A stretch of DNA of 28,537 nt. It comes from Caldifarciminota bacterium (GTDB lineage Bacteria > Hydrothermota > Hydrothermia > LBFQ01 > DSFT01). A program made the translations under genes and the position numbers. Within the stretch, counting starts at the first letter, position 1; each line of letters begins with the position of its first letter. Positions 8,359 through 15,981 of the stretch are shown in pieces. The notes beneath the pieces are model-generated. The model saw only the letters and a program-made list of their open reading frames with translations, did not search any database and was not told the origin of the DNA. The DNA lies in the NCBI GenBank assembly GCA_025060695.1, contig JANXBH010000018.1, forward strand, positions 1 to 28,537, given 5' to 3'.

Positions 8359-9555
8359 ATTCTTAGAAAGTGCAAGAAGCTTATTATTGAAAACAAGAAT
8401 TTCTTTAATGTCTTTAACATTACTATAAGTATAAAATCTCTTTTCTTTCATAGAAAATCTATAAACTCCACTATTGCTTGCAATATAAATAAAGTTTCCA
8501 TATATAAGACAATCATTTACATTACCAAGTGAAAAACTATATGCTACTTCACTATTGTTTAAACTTCTTATACCATATCTACTACACAAGAAACTATCTA
8601 CAACACTTATATACCAATCAGATGGCTGTTTTATATAGGCTAAACTATCATCCTTAAGGTAAATATCATATACTCTTCCATCGTATAACCTTGTAAAACC
8701 ATCATCAAATTCATATACACCATCTATAGATACAATATAGAACTTATTTTTTAGAAACCTTATTTTTTGAAAGTCTATTGCTTTCATTGTTTTAAAAACT
8801 TCATCATCTTCGTCTATTCTATATATGTTATTTTTGCAAAATACAAATCTATCTATAATCCTTGCAATATCAGTACAAATGTCAATTTTAATAAAATTAA
8901 CCTGATTAAATTCGCTGTCCAACACATCTATACCTTTTTCTCCAAGTATATATAGCTTATTTTCTCTAATAGTAAATGACTTAAATATTTTATTGAAAGT
9001 GCCTATGCTTATTGAATCTTTTAATGTAAGTGAATTTTTATAGTAAATCCTAAGACCTAAACCTTCAGAGCCTACAAGGTTATAGTCTAAATACTCAAAA
9101 GACTTAGTAAAATTTACAAAACCTTTTTTTACATTATAAATACCATTTTGACTAAAATTTAAACTATGTGAAGACCAATACACATTTGAATAAAAGGTGT
9201 CCTCCTCAAAACCTGCATCATTTAGCACTTTTCTATAGCTTTCATAGTCCAAAACTAACTTATAGTCATCAGTTATACCAAATCTTTTCGGAATTTCTAT
9301 GTTTGATTTAACTAAATATGGACTTTGATGAAAATTCCAATTAAAACCAATTTTGTATATGCTATTGTTTGAGATGTAATATATCCAATTACCCATGTGT
9401 GCAATAAAATTTACTTTTGAAAATGTGATATATTGATATATAACCTTGTAATTGTTTGCATCTAATACTAAAATCCCAGTTTCACTTCCAAGTGAAATTT
9501 TAAAATCCTTTACAAAAATTGAATAAATATAAGTAAAAGGAGCAATTGCTATCAA
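8329..9555 (-). CDS. Unrecognised, probably exported beta-strand-rich protein
   Basis: I do not recognise a family. The 408 residues are rich in short beta-strand-like segments with recurring patterns, such as NSIYKIGF, NGIYNVKK, NKLYILGEKGIDVLD, DGVYEFDDG and SGVYRFSMKEKRFYTYSNV. This looks like a beta-propeller or similar fold with poorly conserved blades. The N-terminus MIAIAPFTYIYS is hydrophobic without early basic residues, like other probable exported proteins here. The start codon is TTG 9555, six bases after a TAAAAT box lying across the 3' end of the preceding FemAB-like gene. An enzymatic role is not apparent. The gene is real by its length, its place in a tightly packed series and the box at its start. 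Confidence 0.75.
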   Translation of the reverse strand: MIAIAPFTYIYSIFVKDFKISLGSETGILVLDANNYKVIYQYITFSKVNFIAHMGNWIYYISNNSIYKIGFNWNFHQSPYLVKSNIEIPKRFGITDDYKLVLDYESYRKVLNDAGFEEDTFYSNVYWSSHSLNFSQNGIYNVKKGFVNFTKSFEYLDYNLVGSEGLGLRIYYKNSLTLKDSISIGTFNKIFKSFTIRENKLYILGEKGIDVLDSEFNQVNFIKIDICTDIARIIDRFVFCKNNIYRIDEDDEVFKTMKAIDFQKIRFLKNKFYIVSIDGVYEFDDGFTRLYDGRVYDIYLKDDSLAYIKQPSDWYISVVDSFLCSRYGIRSLNNSEVAYSFSLGNVNDCLIYGNFIYIASNSGVYRFSMKEKRFYTYSNVKDIKEILVFNNKLLALSKNLIYILPLNF

Positions 9556-9557
9556 AT

Positions 9558-10325
9558 TTAAATTTTAAAGTAAACGTTATATCTGTATTTTATAGTTCCA
9601 AAGGAAGATTTGATATAGCCTACGGAAGATGTGGTTTCCAAGCCAAAGTCTAAAAATTCTATCTTATTTTCAATTGCCCATTTAGCTGATATATAAAATA
9701 GAAATTCACCAATAGAAAAGCTCTCAAATTCGTAATATCCAGATAACCAAAGCAAGGCATAATTTTTTAATTTTAAAATGAGTATACCACCAAGATAGGT
9801 ATTTCCTAAAACAACATTCAAAAGACGAAGATAATCTTTTAATAGAAGAATGTTTTCTTTCTTGTAAATTTTATGATATCTTGAATATAAATTAGCATAG
9901 CTTATATAGAACTTATCAAATAATTCAAATCCTTCAACAACCTCTATACCAAGTTTCTTTTGCTTATTTATTAACTTTTTTATACTTCTGTATCTGCTTT
10001 TTTTCATGTTTTTATGTAAATCTTCAAGACTTTCAGGAATTTGCAAAATATAAGTAAAAACCTCCTTTTTATTAAGAAAACTTACATCTATCTTATTTTC
10101 AAAGTCATAAATAAATAGCCTAAGGAACTTTTTTGAAATTAATTTCAAAAACTGATTATCTACGCTATCTATAAATCCCCCATAGAATCCATATGGTAAG
10201 GAATACGCCCTTTTTATTATTAAACCTTTTGAAATTATTGGCAAAGGATAAATAGTGTAAATTTTACCTTTTGAAAAAATTGATAGTTTTCTTATAAAAC
10301 TTTCATCGTAAAAAGGATTTTTCAA
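9558..10325 (-). CDS. FemAB/BioF2-like GNAT-fold acyltransferase
   Basis: The 255-residue protein matches the FemAB-like/acetyltransferase_6 superfamily. It has the characteristic basic helix KKSRYRSIKKLINKQKKLG (about residues 108-126), a middle helical region, and the terminal block of a GNAT core. That block is ILILKLKNYALLWLSGYY, then a helix (FLFYISAKWAIENK) and LDFGLETTSSVGYIKSSFG. Relatives move aminoacyl or acyl groups onto cell-wall or polysaccharide precursors; the substrate here is unknown. The start is TTG 10325, sharing TTGA with the stop of the upstream beta-barrel-like gene, so translation is probably coupled. The final codons (TTT AAA ATT TAA) overlap the promoter box of the next gene. 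Confidence 0.75.
   Translation of the reverse strand: MKNPFYDESFIRKLSIFSKGKIYTIYPLPIISKGLIIKRAYSLPYGFYGGFIDSVDNQFLKLISKKFLRLFIYDFENKIDVSFLNKKEVFTYILQIPESLEDLHKNMKKSRYRSIKKLINKQKKLGIEVVEGFELFDKFYISYANLYSRYHKIYKKENILLLKDYLRLLNVVLGNTYLGGILILKLKNYALLWLSGYYEFESFSIGEFLFYISAKWAIENKIEFLDFGLETTSSVGYIKSSFGTIKYRYNVYFKI
9562..9567 (-). promoter_or_regulatory. TAAAAT box inside the 3' end of the FemAB-like gene
   Basis: On the minus strand ACTTTAAAATTTAAATTTG carries TAAAAT six bases before the TTG start at 9555. The box encodes part of the last residues (FKI) of the upstream protein. Confidence 0.5.
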
Positions 10326-10717
10326 AGTCTAAACATAACTATAAGACCACCAAATACATATAAAGTTGTTTTAGGTACTAGTCCAAATGCAGGAGTTATT
10401 TGAAAGCCTAAGTCTATGGGAGCTTCTGTAAACGAAAATAGTAATGTGAATGGAATTCTAATACCTACAAGAACATCAGTTTCATCCTTAGTTTTCTCTG
10501 CAGTTAAGTAGCCTCCAACTCCTATATAGAACTTAAGCGGTTGAAGCTCCCTTGTAGGGATATTAAAGTCTTTATCAATACTTACATAGAAGTTTTCAGT
10601 TTGTATATTCCAACCAGCCATAATTCTTATATCTTGTTCTAATCTTAAATTTAGGGCTGTCGGTAGTCCTATATGAGCACCAATAGAATGAAGTTGGGAA
10701 AGAATTATATAAATCAT
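10322..10717 (-). CDS. Small outer-membrane beta-barrel-like protein
   Basis: About 131 residues of alternating hydrophobic and polar strands fit a small outer-membrane barrel. Examples are FYIGVGGYLTAEK, TDVLVGIRIPFTLLFSFTEAPIDL and the closing TLYVFGGLIVMFRL. The FSFTEAPIDLGFQITPAFGLVP stretch recalls small barrel families of the DUF3996 type, which is a resemblance only. The frame is open up to 10777, but ATG 10717 is preferred because it lies seven bases behind a TAAAAT box and avoids overlap with hutI. Its N-terminus MIYIILSQLHS is a short hydrophobic lead. The longer reading would give a more basic N-terminal region and cannot be fully excluded. It is the first gene of a two-gene unit with the FemAB-like gene. 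Confidence 0.65.
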   Translation of the reverse strand: MIYIILSQLHSIGAHIGLPTALNLRLEQDIRIMAGWNIQTENFYVSIDKDFNIPTRELQPLKFYIGVGGYLTAEKTKDETDVLVGIRIPFTLLFSFTEAPIDLGFQITPAFGLVPKTTLYVFGGLIVMFRL

Positions 10718-10755
10718 AGTCAAAATTTTAAGGTAAAAAACTTTAAAATTTACAC
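10718..10755. promoter_or_regulatory. 38-bp divergent region with two TAAAAT boxes (barrel gene / hutI)
   Basis: The minus-strand TAAAAT (10725-10730) is seven bases from the ATG at 10717. The plus-strand TAAAAT (10744-10749) is six bases from the hutI TTG at 10756. Thirteen bases separate the boxes. Confidence 0.5.
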
Positions 10756-11952
10756 TTGAAAGTCTTAAGAAAAGCAAAACAAATATTTACAAGTGCAAAT
10801 CCATTAATTATAGAAAATGGTTCTATTGTCTTTGATAAAGATATCATATGGATAGGAAAGGATGAGGATTTACCGAGTGAATATCTAAAAGAAGCAATCA
10901 GAGTATTTGATGTTTCAAATAAGGTAATACTTCCCGGCTTCGTAGATGCACATACGCATTTGGTGTTTTATGGAAATAGGGTTTTTGAATTTATTTTAAG
11001 ATTAAAAGGAATGGACTATTTAAAAATTAGGGAAATAGGTGGAGGTATATTAAAGAGTGTAAGAGATACAAAAAGTGCAACTAAGCAAGAAATTTTAAAA
11101 TATGTAAAGAAGTTCATTTATAAGTTTATAGAATATGGGACAACTACTATTGAAGCAAAGAGTGGATATGGTTTAGACTTGGAAACTGAAATAAAAATTC
11201 TTGAAACTATAAATGAATTGAATCAAAAACCATTAACTATAGTCCCTACATTTTTAGCACATGATATTCCTGAAAATAAGAAGAAGGAAGAATATGTAAT
11301 AGAACTTATAGAATATTTAAAAGTTATAAAAGAGATGGAATTAGCAAAATTTGTAGATATATTTTGTGAAAAGGGTGTATTTGAAATAGACGAAAGTAGA
11401 AAGTTTTTAGAAAGTGCAAGGAATTTAGAATTTAAATTAAAGATGCATACTGATGAGTTTTATAATATTGGTGGTTCAAGACTTGGGGTAGAATTAGGAG
11501 CGACTTCAATTGACCATTTAAATGAAATTAAAGAGGAAGATATAGAGATAATTTCAAAGAGTAATGTTGTTTGTGTTTTGCTTCCTTCTACAAGTTTTCT
11601 TTTAAGAAAAGAGAAATATCCTCCTGCAAGAAAACTTATAGATAATAACTGTATAGTTGCCCTTGGAACTGACTTTAATCCAGGAACTTCATTTACACAA
11701 AATATGCAGTTTGTAATTTTACTCTCTGTAATATTATTAAAGATGACTATTGAAGAAGCAATAATTTCTTCTACTATAAATTCTGCAAAAGCTATAGGAA
11801 TGGAAGATAAAGTAGGCAGTCTTGAAGTTGGAAAGTATGCAGATATTTTAGTTTTTGATTTTGAAGACTATAACTTCTTAGTATACAATAGTGCTATAAA
11901 CAATTTAAAATACGTCTTTAAAAACGGTAAATTGCTCTTTTCTAAAAGCTAA
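10756..11952 (+). CDS. hutI: Imidazolonepropionase HutI
   Basis: HutI hydrolyses 4-imidazolone-5-propionate to N-formimino-L-glutamate in histidine degradation. The 398-residue amidohydrolase has the metal-binding GFVDAHTHLVF (His66, His68), the family-specific KSGYGLD, metal and substrate residues in FLAHDIP and HTDEFYNIGG, and LGTDFNPGTSF near the C-terminal side of the barrel. A terminal small beta domain (GSLEVGKYADILVFD) completes the usual composite fold. The start codon is TTG 10756, six bases after a TAAAAT box. No hutH, hutU or formiminotransferase gene lies nearby, so the rest of the pathway must be elsewhere. Its end overlaps the DUF5683-like gene by 11 bp tail to tail. Confidence 0.95.
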   Translation: MKVLRKAKQIFTSANPLIIENGSIVFDKDIIWIGKDEDLPSEYLKEAIRVFDVSNKVILPGFVDAHTHLVFYGNRVFEFILRLKGMDYLKIREIGGGILKSVRDTKSATKQEILKYVKKFIYKFIEYGTTTIEAKSGYGLDLETEIKILETINELNQKPLTIVPTFLAHDIPENKKKEEYVIELIEYLKVIKEMELAKFVDIFCEKGVFEIDESRKFLESARNLEFKLKMHTDEFYNIGGSRLGVELGATSIDHLNEIKEEDIEIISKSNVVCVLLPSTSFLLRKEKYPPARKLIDNNCIVALGTDFNPGTSFTQNMQFVILLSVILLKMTIEEAIISSTINSAKAIGMEDKVGSLEVGKYADILVFDFEDYNFLVYNSAINNLKYVFKNGKLLFSKS

Positions 11953-12499
11953 ATTTAATAAAAAATTCAGCTCCATCCATTTTTGGATAAAAGCCCATTT
12001 CTATTTCTTTTCTTGGATAAAATAGAAATGAATGAACTGCTGATACTATGTGATTAGCTAATATAGTAAATCCTAATATATCTCTAAATGACTTTATAGA
12101 GCGATATCTTGAACGAAGAGACTGATAGTGAAAGTAAGATTCAATATCTTTCCATTTCCAAGTTGCATCTATATTATTTTCCTCTATGAACTTTGCCTGA
12201 GCATCTAAGTTATCTGGATATCTTCTCCTTGCCTCATCGTATAGCCATATTAGGAAAAATTCTTTACTATAAAAGTCCTCCAAAAGAGTATATATGCGAC
12301 TATTACTATAGTTATTAGAATTAGAATAGTTATATGCCCAAACCTTATAGTTGCTTTCACTTATATTTAATTCTTTCGTTTTTAAAACGTAGCTTAATAC
12401 TAATACTACTTCAGAAGAGAACATAAGAAAAGCACTTTTTTTGTCAAAATCAAGCTGAGACCAACCAGGAATAAGAAGCGACTTTAAAAAGGGTATCAT
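11942..12499 (-). CDS. DUF5683-like membrane protein
   Basis: The 185-residue protein starts with PFLKSLLIPGWSQLDFDKKSA followed by a hydrophobic segment (about residues 24-40). This PGWxQ-plus-helix arrangement is typical of the DUF5683-type domain in Bacteroidota-like and related genomes. The middle is hydrophilic with many Asn, Ser and Tyr (NYSNSNNYSNSR), and a second hydrophobic stretch lies near SFRDILGFTILANHIVSAVHSFLF. The function of the family is unknown. ATG 12499 shares ATGA with the stop codon of the GlmL-like gene, so coupled translation is likely. The 3' end overlaps hutI. Confidence 0.6.
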   Translation of the reverse strand: MIPFLKSLLIPGWSQLDFDKKSAFLMFSSEVVLVLSYVLKTKELNISESNYKVWAYNYSNSNNYSNSRIYTLLEDFYSKEFFLIWLYDEARRRYPDNLDAQAKFIEENNIDATWKWKDIESYFHYQSLRSRYRSIKSFRDILGFTILANHIVSAVHSFLFYPRKEIEMGFYPKMDGAEFFIKFSF

Positions 12500-14259
12500 T
12501 TCATAATTTCTTTTAATTTCCTTTCATCGTATGCATTCATTGATAAAAACCAGTCTAAAAGTTTCTCCCTCAATACTTTTAAAGGTCTTCCTCTTCCATC
12601 AAAAACTAAACCCACTACTCCACCTTCTACCTCAGCTACTACTTTCTTATTTGGTCCTTCTCCTACATCAAAATTACTATATGGAACTAATACAACCTTT
12701 GCTTTTTTACCAAGAGGTAGTGGAAAGAGTTTAATCTCCCCAAATTTAAGTTCCATAGTTTCTACTTTATTATCAAAATGGATTTCTGCTTTTAGTATGA
12801 CTTTACCTTCTTTTTCTATTCCCTTTGGAGAGATTGAAGTTCCAAGTCTTATAAGGCAATCTCTATCAAAAACTTCAAAAGCTGCTTGCTCATTTATTGT
12901 AGATAAAACTCCTAAGTGTGGCATCATGAAAATACTATCTACCGCCATTTTTGTAATACCTTCTGGTTGAAATGCATCAAGCATCATTAAAAACGATTGT
13001 GCTCTTCTTGGTGTATGTGAAAGCACACCACCTGAACCTATTATAAGATTTAAAGTCATCATATTTACTAATGTTCTCTCAATCTGCTGCTGTATAGCTC
13101 TGGTAATATCTCCTCTTACTTGAATACCTTTTAGTTCAGAAGCAAAAAGCTTATGTTGTTCAAGTGCAAGTCTAAGTGCTTCTCTTGCTATTGCTTGCTC
13201 TACTATCAAGTCTTCTAATGTCATAGGAATTGTTGTAGGTCTAATCATCTTGTTTCTTATTCTATTTCTTAATTCATATTCGTCAATGTTAAAAGGAATC
13301 CATCTAAGTATATTTTCAATACCCGTTTCTACCATTACATTTGCAATAGAATAACTCATTCCAAGGTTTGCGGATACAGTTCTATTAAATTTACCCTTAA
13401 ATACACTAAATACGTCAGTTGTTGCACCTCCAATATCAACACCAAGAACCTCTATATTATTTTCCCTTGCAACTTTTTCAATAAGCATGCCGACTGCACC
13501 CGGAGTTGGCATTATAGGTGCATCTACTAATGACATAAGTTTATTGTACCCCGGTGCTTGTTGCATTACGTGCTCTAAGAATAAATCATGAATTTTTTCT
13601 CTTGCAGGTCCGAGATTTTCCACTTCCAACTGTGGTCTAATATTTTCTACTACATATAGTTCCACTTTATCTTCTAAAATTTTCTTAATTTCAGGTACTG
13701 CCTTGCTATTTCCTGCATATATCAGAGGCATCTTATAAGAAATACCAAACCTTGGTCTTGGTTCAGCTGCAACTATAAGTTGTGCTAATTCTACTACATG
13801 CTTTACTGTCCCTCCTTCAGTCCCACCCGCAAGTAGTATCATATCAGGTCTTAATTTTCTAATTAGTTCTATTCTTTGATAAGGTAATCTTCCATCATTT
13901 ATAGCTATTACTTCCATTACAATTGCACCTGCGCCAAGTGCAGCCCTTGCCGCACTTTCAGCAGTCATATCCTTTACAACACCCATTACTAACATCTGAA
14001 GCCCACCACCAGCAGAAGAAGTAGATACATATGCATCTATATTTTTAAGCTTACCATTACTAATAAATTCGTTATTAGTAAGTTCTTCAAGTTCATTTAC
14101 TGCATTCATCACACCAATAGTTACATCTTCAAATGGTTTTTCAACAGTTGTAGGTGCTTCACCTCTTGCAATTAATCTATATCCATCTTCTCTTTTTTCT
14201 ATAAGTATTGCTTTAGTAGTTGTGCTTCCACAGTCAGTTGCTATTATCCTTTTGTGCAT
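12496..14259 (-). CDS. GlmL/MutL-family ASKHA protein (B12-mutase accessory-type)
   Basis: This 587-residue protein belongs to the GlmL (MutL) family. It has an N-terminal phosphate motif ATDCGSTTTKAILIE (about residues 7-21), a second ASKHA phosphate motif GVDIGGATTDVFSVF (273-287), and conserved ILLAGGTEGG (141-150) and IGSGGVLSHTPR. GlmL genes lie next to glutamate mutase (glmS/glmE) or ornithine aminomutase genes in clostridia, and a role in cobalamin-enzyme assembly or reactivation has been proposed. No B12-dependent mutase lies in this window, so the actual partner is unknown. The start ATG 14259 is preceded by TAAACT at seven bases and by GGAGA placed too close for a normal Shine-Dalgarno site. 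It heads a two-gene unit with the DUF5683-like gene. Confidence 0.85.
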   Translation of the reverse strand: MHKRIIATDCGSTTTKAILIEKREDGYRLIARGEAPTTVEKPFEDVTIGVMNAVNELEELTNNEFISNGKLKNIDAYVSTSSAGGGLQMLVMGVVKDMTAESAARAALGAGAIVMEVIAINDGRLPYQRIELIRKLRPDMILLAGGTEGGTVKHVVELAQLIVAAEPRPRFGISYKMPLIYAGNSKAVPEIKKILEDKVELYVVENIRPQLEVENLGPAREKIHDLFLEHVMQQAPGYNKLMSLVDAPIMPTPGAVGMLIEKVARENNIEVLGVDIGGATTDVFSVFKGKFNRTVSANLGMSYSIANVMVETGIENILRWIPFNIDEYELRNRIRNKMIRPTTIPMTLEDLIVEQAIAREALRLALEQHKLFASELKGIQVRGDITRAIQQQIERTLVNMMTLNLIIGSGGVLSHTPRRAQSFLMMLDAFQPEGITKMAVDSIFMMPHLGVLSTINEQAAFEVFDRDCLIRLGTSISPKGIEKEGKVILKAEIHFDNKVETMELKFGEIKLFPLPLGKKAKVVLVPYSNFDVGEGPNKKVVAEVEGGVVGLVFDGRGRPLKVLREKLLDWFLSMNAYDERKLKEIMK

Positions 14260-14266
14260 TCTCCAA

Positions 14267-14272
14267 AGTTTA
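14267..14272 (-). promoter_or_regulatory. TAAACT box for the GlmL-like gene
   Basis: On the minus strand CAACTTTAAACTTTGGAGA leads into ATG 14259. TAAACT is a one-base variant of the common box and has the usual seven-base spacing. Confidence 0.4.
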
Positions 14273-14288
14273 AAGTTGACATAAAAAA

Positions 14289-14453
14289 TTAAACTTTAAC
14301 TGACTTTAATATCGTAATTCCCATCATTATATTAAGTACAATTAAAGCAATGAAAAGTACTATATAAACAAAAAAGAATGGCACATAAAAAAAAGCATAA
14401 CATATAATAAGAGCAATCAGCAGCTTTTTTAACTTTGGAATATTATATATCAA
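14289..14453 (-). CDS. Small two-helix membrane protein, 54 residues
   Basis: TTG 14453 opens a frame to TAA at 14289. The product begins MIYNIPKLKKLLIALIICYA, continues with FFYVPFFVYIVLFIALIVLN and ends MMGITILKSVKV. A basic patch (KLKK) precedes a hydrophobic stretch long enough for one long or two short membrane helices, and the tail is basic. TTG shares TTGA with the TGA stop of the upstream membrane-protein gene, the same overlap seen at 10322 and 17202, which supports translation by coupling. I recognise no family. It is below the size usually reported by gene callers. The hydrophobic composition and overlap make it likely but not certain. Confidence 0.6.
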   Translation of the reverse strand: MIYNIPKLKKLLIALIICYAFFYVPFFFVYIVLFIALIVLNIMMGITILKSVKV

Positions 14454-14722
14454 AGTAAAACCAGTAAAAAAGTTAAAAAACCTATAAGGAAAAGAGTGTA
14501 GTCATTCATAGAATGCGAAGATATTGAACCAGTTTTATAATGCAGCGAAAAGGAAAGAGCCAAAATTGTTAAAGAGAATATAACTAAGAAAACTCCTAAT
14601 ATTCCTGTAATGATAAATAATAAATTCTTTTTTTCCTTCCAAATTGAAAAAAATGCAAATGGCATAATAATATATCCAACAAAAACAGGAGACAAGATGA
14701 AGGACCAGCCCAGAAGCCTCAT
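14450..14722 (-). CDS. Small multi-pass membrane protein, unknown
   Basis: The product is about 90 residues, MRLLGWSFILSPVFVGYIIM onward, with roughly three hydrophobic segments: SFILSPVFVGYIIMPFAFF, LLFIITGILGVFLVIFSLTI and TLFLIGFLTFLLVLL. These are separated by a charged loop (WKEKKN) and a Ser/His-rich loop. The frame is open to an ATG at 14770, but that would overlap the upstream gene by 44 bp. ATG 14722, four bases after the upstream TAA, is preferred. No family is recognised. It sits between the 'asparagine synthetase B'-like gene and the 54-residue membrane protein, with no separate promoter, so the three probably form one transcript. Confidence 0.6.
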   Translation of the reverse strand: MRLLGWSFILSPVFVGYIIMPFAFFSIWKEKKNLLFIITGILGVFLVIFSLTILALSFSLHYKTGSISSHSMNDYTLFLIGFLTFLLVLL

Positions 14723-14726
14723 AATA

Positions 14727-15944
14727 TTAAGTTTTAAGAGGTTTTCTTTTCGTAGAAGGTAGTAAAACATTATTTAGTATAAGCCTATATCCAGGTGAGT
14801 TTGGATATTTTGAAAGTTCAGTAGGTGGTTCTCCAACAAAATGCTGATAGTCCTCAGGATCATGACCTCCAAGAAACGAAAAGAAACCCTTTCCATATGC
14901 ACCATATATGTATTTAACTTCATCAGTCCCTGGGACATCCGCCAAAACTATCACATTATCCTTTATCTTATCTCTTCTAAAACCAGTATCCTGTCCAAGA
15001 AACTCCCTTATTACAGAAGTGTGGTTTTGAACAAGTATGGTAGGTATTATATCAAATTTTGCAGAAAACTCAAAAAGTTCAAAATAGCTATCTGGTCCTC
15101 TAATTGCAGTTTCCCTTGTAATGTCTACATCTGAGTGCTCATAAATATATGGATCACTTATTACTTTAAAATCCTTAAATGCAAATGTTTGAGAATAATC
15201 CAACTTTTCATTGTAATTTGGCTCTGGTGGTGTATTATCAAATGGAACATCAGCTATATCAACAAGTTGACTTGCTAAGGAAATATCTAAGGTAATAGGA
15301 GCAGCACACATTGCAAAAAGAAACTTTCCACTTGCAACAAAATCTCTTATTTTCCTTGCAACTGCCTTTTTTAGCTCAGGAATATTTTTAAATCCAAGCC
15401 GTTTTGCTGCACTTAAATTAATCTCTTGCATATCTATATACCAGTCAGCAAACTGATAACTTGCCCAAAACTTACCAAGCATACCTGTAAAATCATCATG
15501 ATGTAAATGTAGCCAATCGTATTCCATTACCTTACCATTTAATATTTCTTCGTCCCAAATCCTATCATATGGTATTTCCGCATAAGAAAGTGCAAGTTCA
15601 ACTGCATCATCCCAAGGTCTATTGTATGGTGGAGCATATACTGCAACTTTTGGGGCTCTAACTAATTCTACTATTTCCATATTCCTCTTTTCAACTACTG
15701 AATATATCTCTGCAACATCAGAATGACTTAAATTCTCAACATAAACTCCCATTTTGCTTGCTTTAATGAGAATATCCTTATTAAACTCCATCATGAAACT
15801 ACCACCTCTATAATTTAATACCCACCAAGTTTTATATCCATTCTTTACGGACCAATACGCAAGACCATATGCTTTCAGATGATTAGTTTGTCTATCATCC
15901 ATAGGAACTAAAATTCTTTCAAAAGATAGAATAATAATAATCAT
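14727..15944 (-). CDS. Conserved protein of the family often labelled 'asparagine synthetase B'
   Basis: The 405-residue protein matches, as I recall it, a family in Bacteroidota, Ignavibacteria and relatives that databases often call asparagine synthetase B. I see no N-terminal Ntn glutaminase cysteine and no ATP-pyrophosphatase motif, so that name is unsupported. Conserved blocks are ILVPMDDRQTNHLKAYGLAY, NYRGGSF, PPYNRPWDDAVELALSYAEI, EYDWLHLHHDDFTG, GKFLFAMCAAP, FFSFLGGHDPEDYQHFVG and the ending NSPGYRLILNNVLLPSTKR. FLFAMCAA and GGHDPEDYQH suggest a glutamine-amidotransferase-like or related Rossmann fold, which is inference. Relatives have a normal signal peptide before ILVPMDD; here only MIIIILSFE precedes it. 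ATG 15944 is seven bases behind a TAAAAT box. It heads a unit with two small membrane proteins. Confidence 0.75.
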   Translation of the reverse strand: MIIIILSFERILVPMDDRQTNHLKAYGLAYWSVKNGYKTWWVLNYRGGSFMMEFNKDILIKASKMGVYVENLSHSDVAEIYSVVEKRNMEIVELVRAPKVAVYAPPYNRPWDDAVELALSYAEIPYDRIWDEEILNGKVMEYDWLHLHHDDFTGMLGKFWASYQFADWYIDMQEINLSAAKRLGFKNIPELKKAVARKIRDFVASGKFLFAMCAAPITLDISLASQLVDIADVPFDNTPPEPNYNEKLDYSQTFAFKDFKVISDPYIYEHSDVDITRETAIRGPDSYFELFEFSAKFDIIPTILVQNHTSVIREFLGQDTGFRRDKIKDNVIVLADVPGTDEVKYIYGAYGKGFFSFLGGHDPEDYQHFVGEPPTELSKYPNSPGYRLILNNVLLPSTKRKPLKT

Positions 15945-15981
15945 ATAGTAAATTTTAAAGTTTTGCTTTAAAATTTTAAGA
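15945..15981. promoter_or_regulatory. 37-bp divergent region with two TAAAAT boxes ('asnB-like' / clpX)
   Basis: The minus-strand TAAAAT (15952-15957) and plus-strand TAAAAT (15969-15974) both lie seven bases from their start codons. Each sits in CTTTAAAATTT, forming an inverted repeat around GTTTTG. Eleven bases separate the boxes. Confidence 0.55.

Noticed and set aside
10718-10777. Longer N-terminus (from 10777) for the small barrel gene
   Set aside because: It overlaps hutI and both promoter boxes, while ATG 10717 has the right spacing. Not fully excluded because the longer form has a basic n-region.
14727-15944. True asparagine synthetase function
   Set aside because: No N-terminal nucleophile cysteine and no PP-loop (SGGxDS) can be found.
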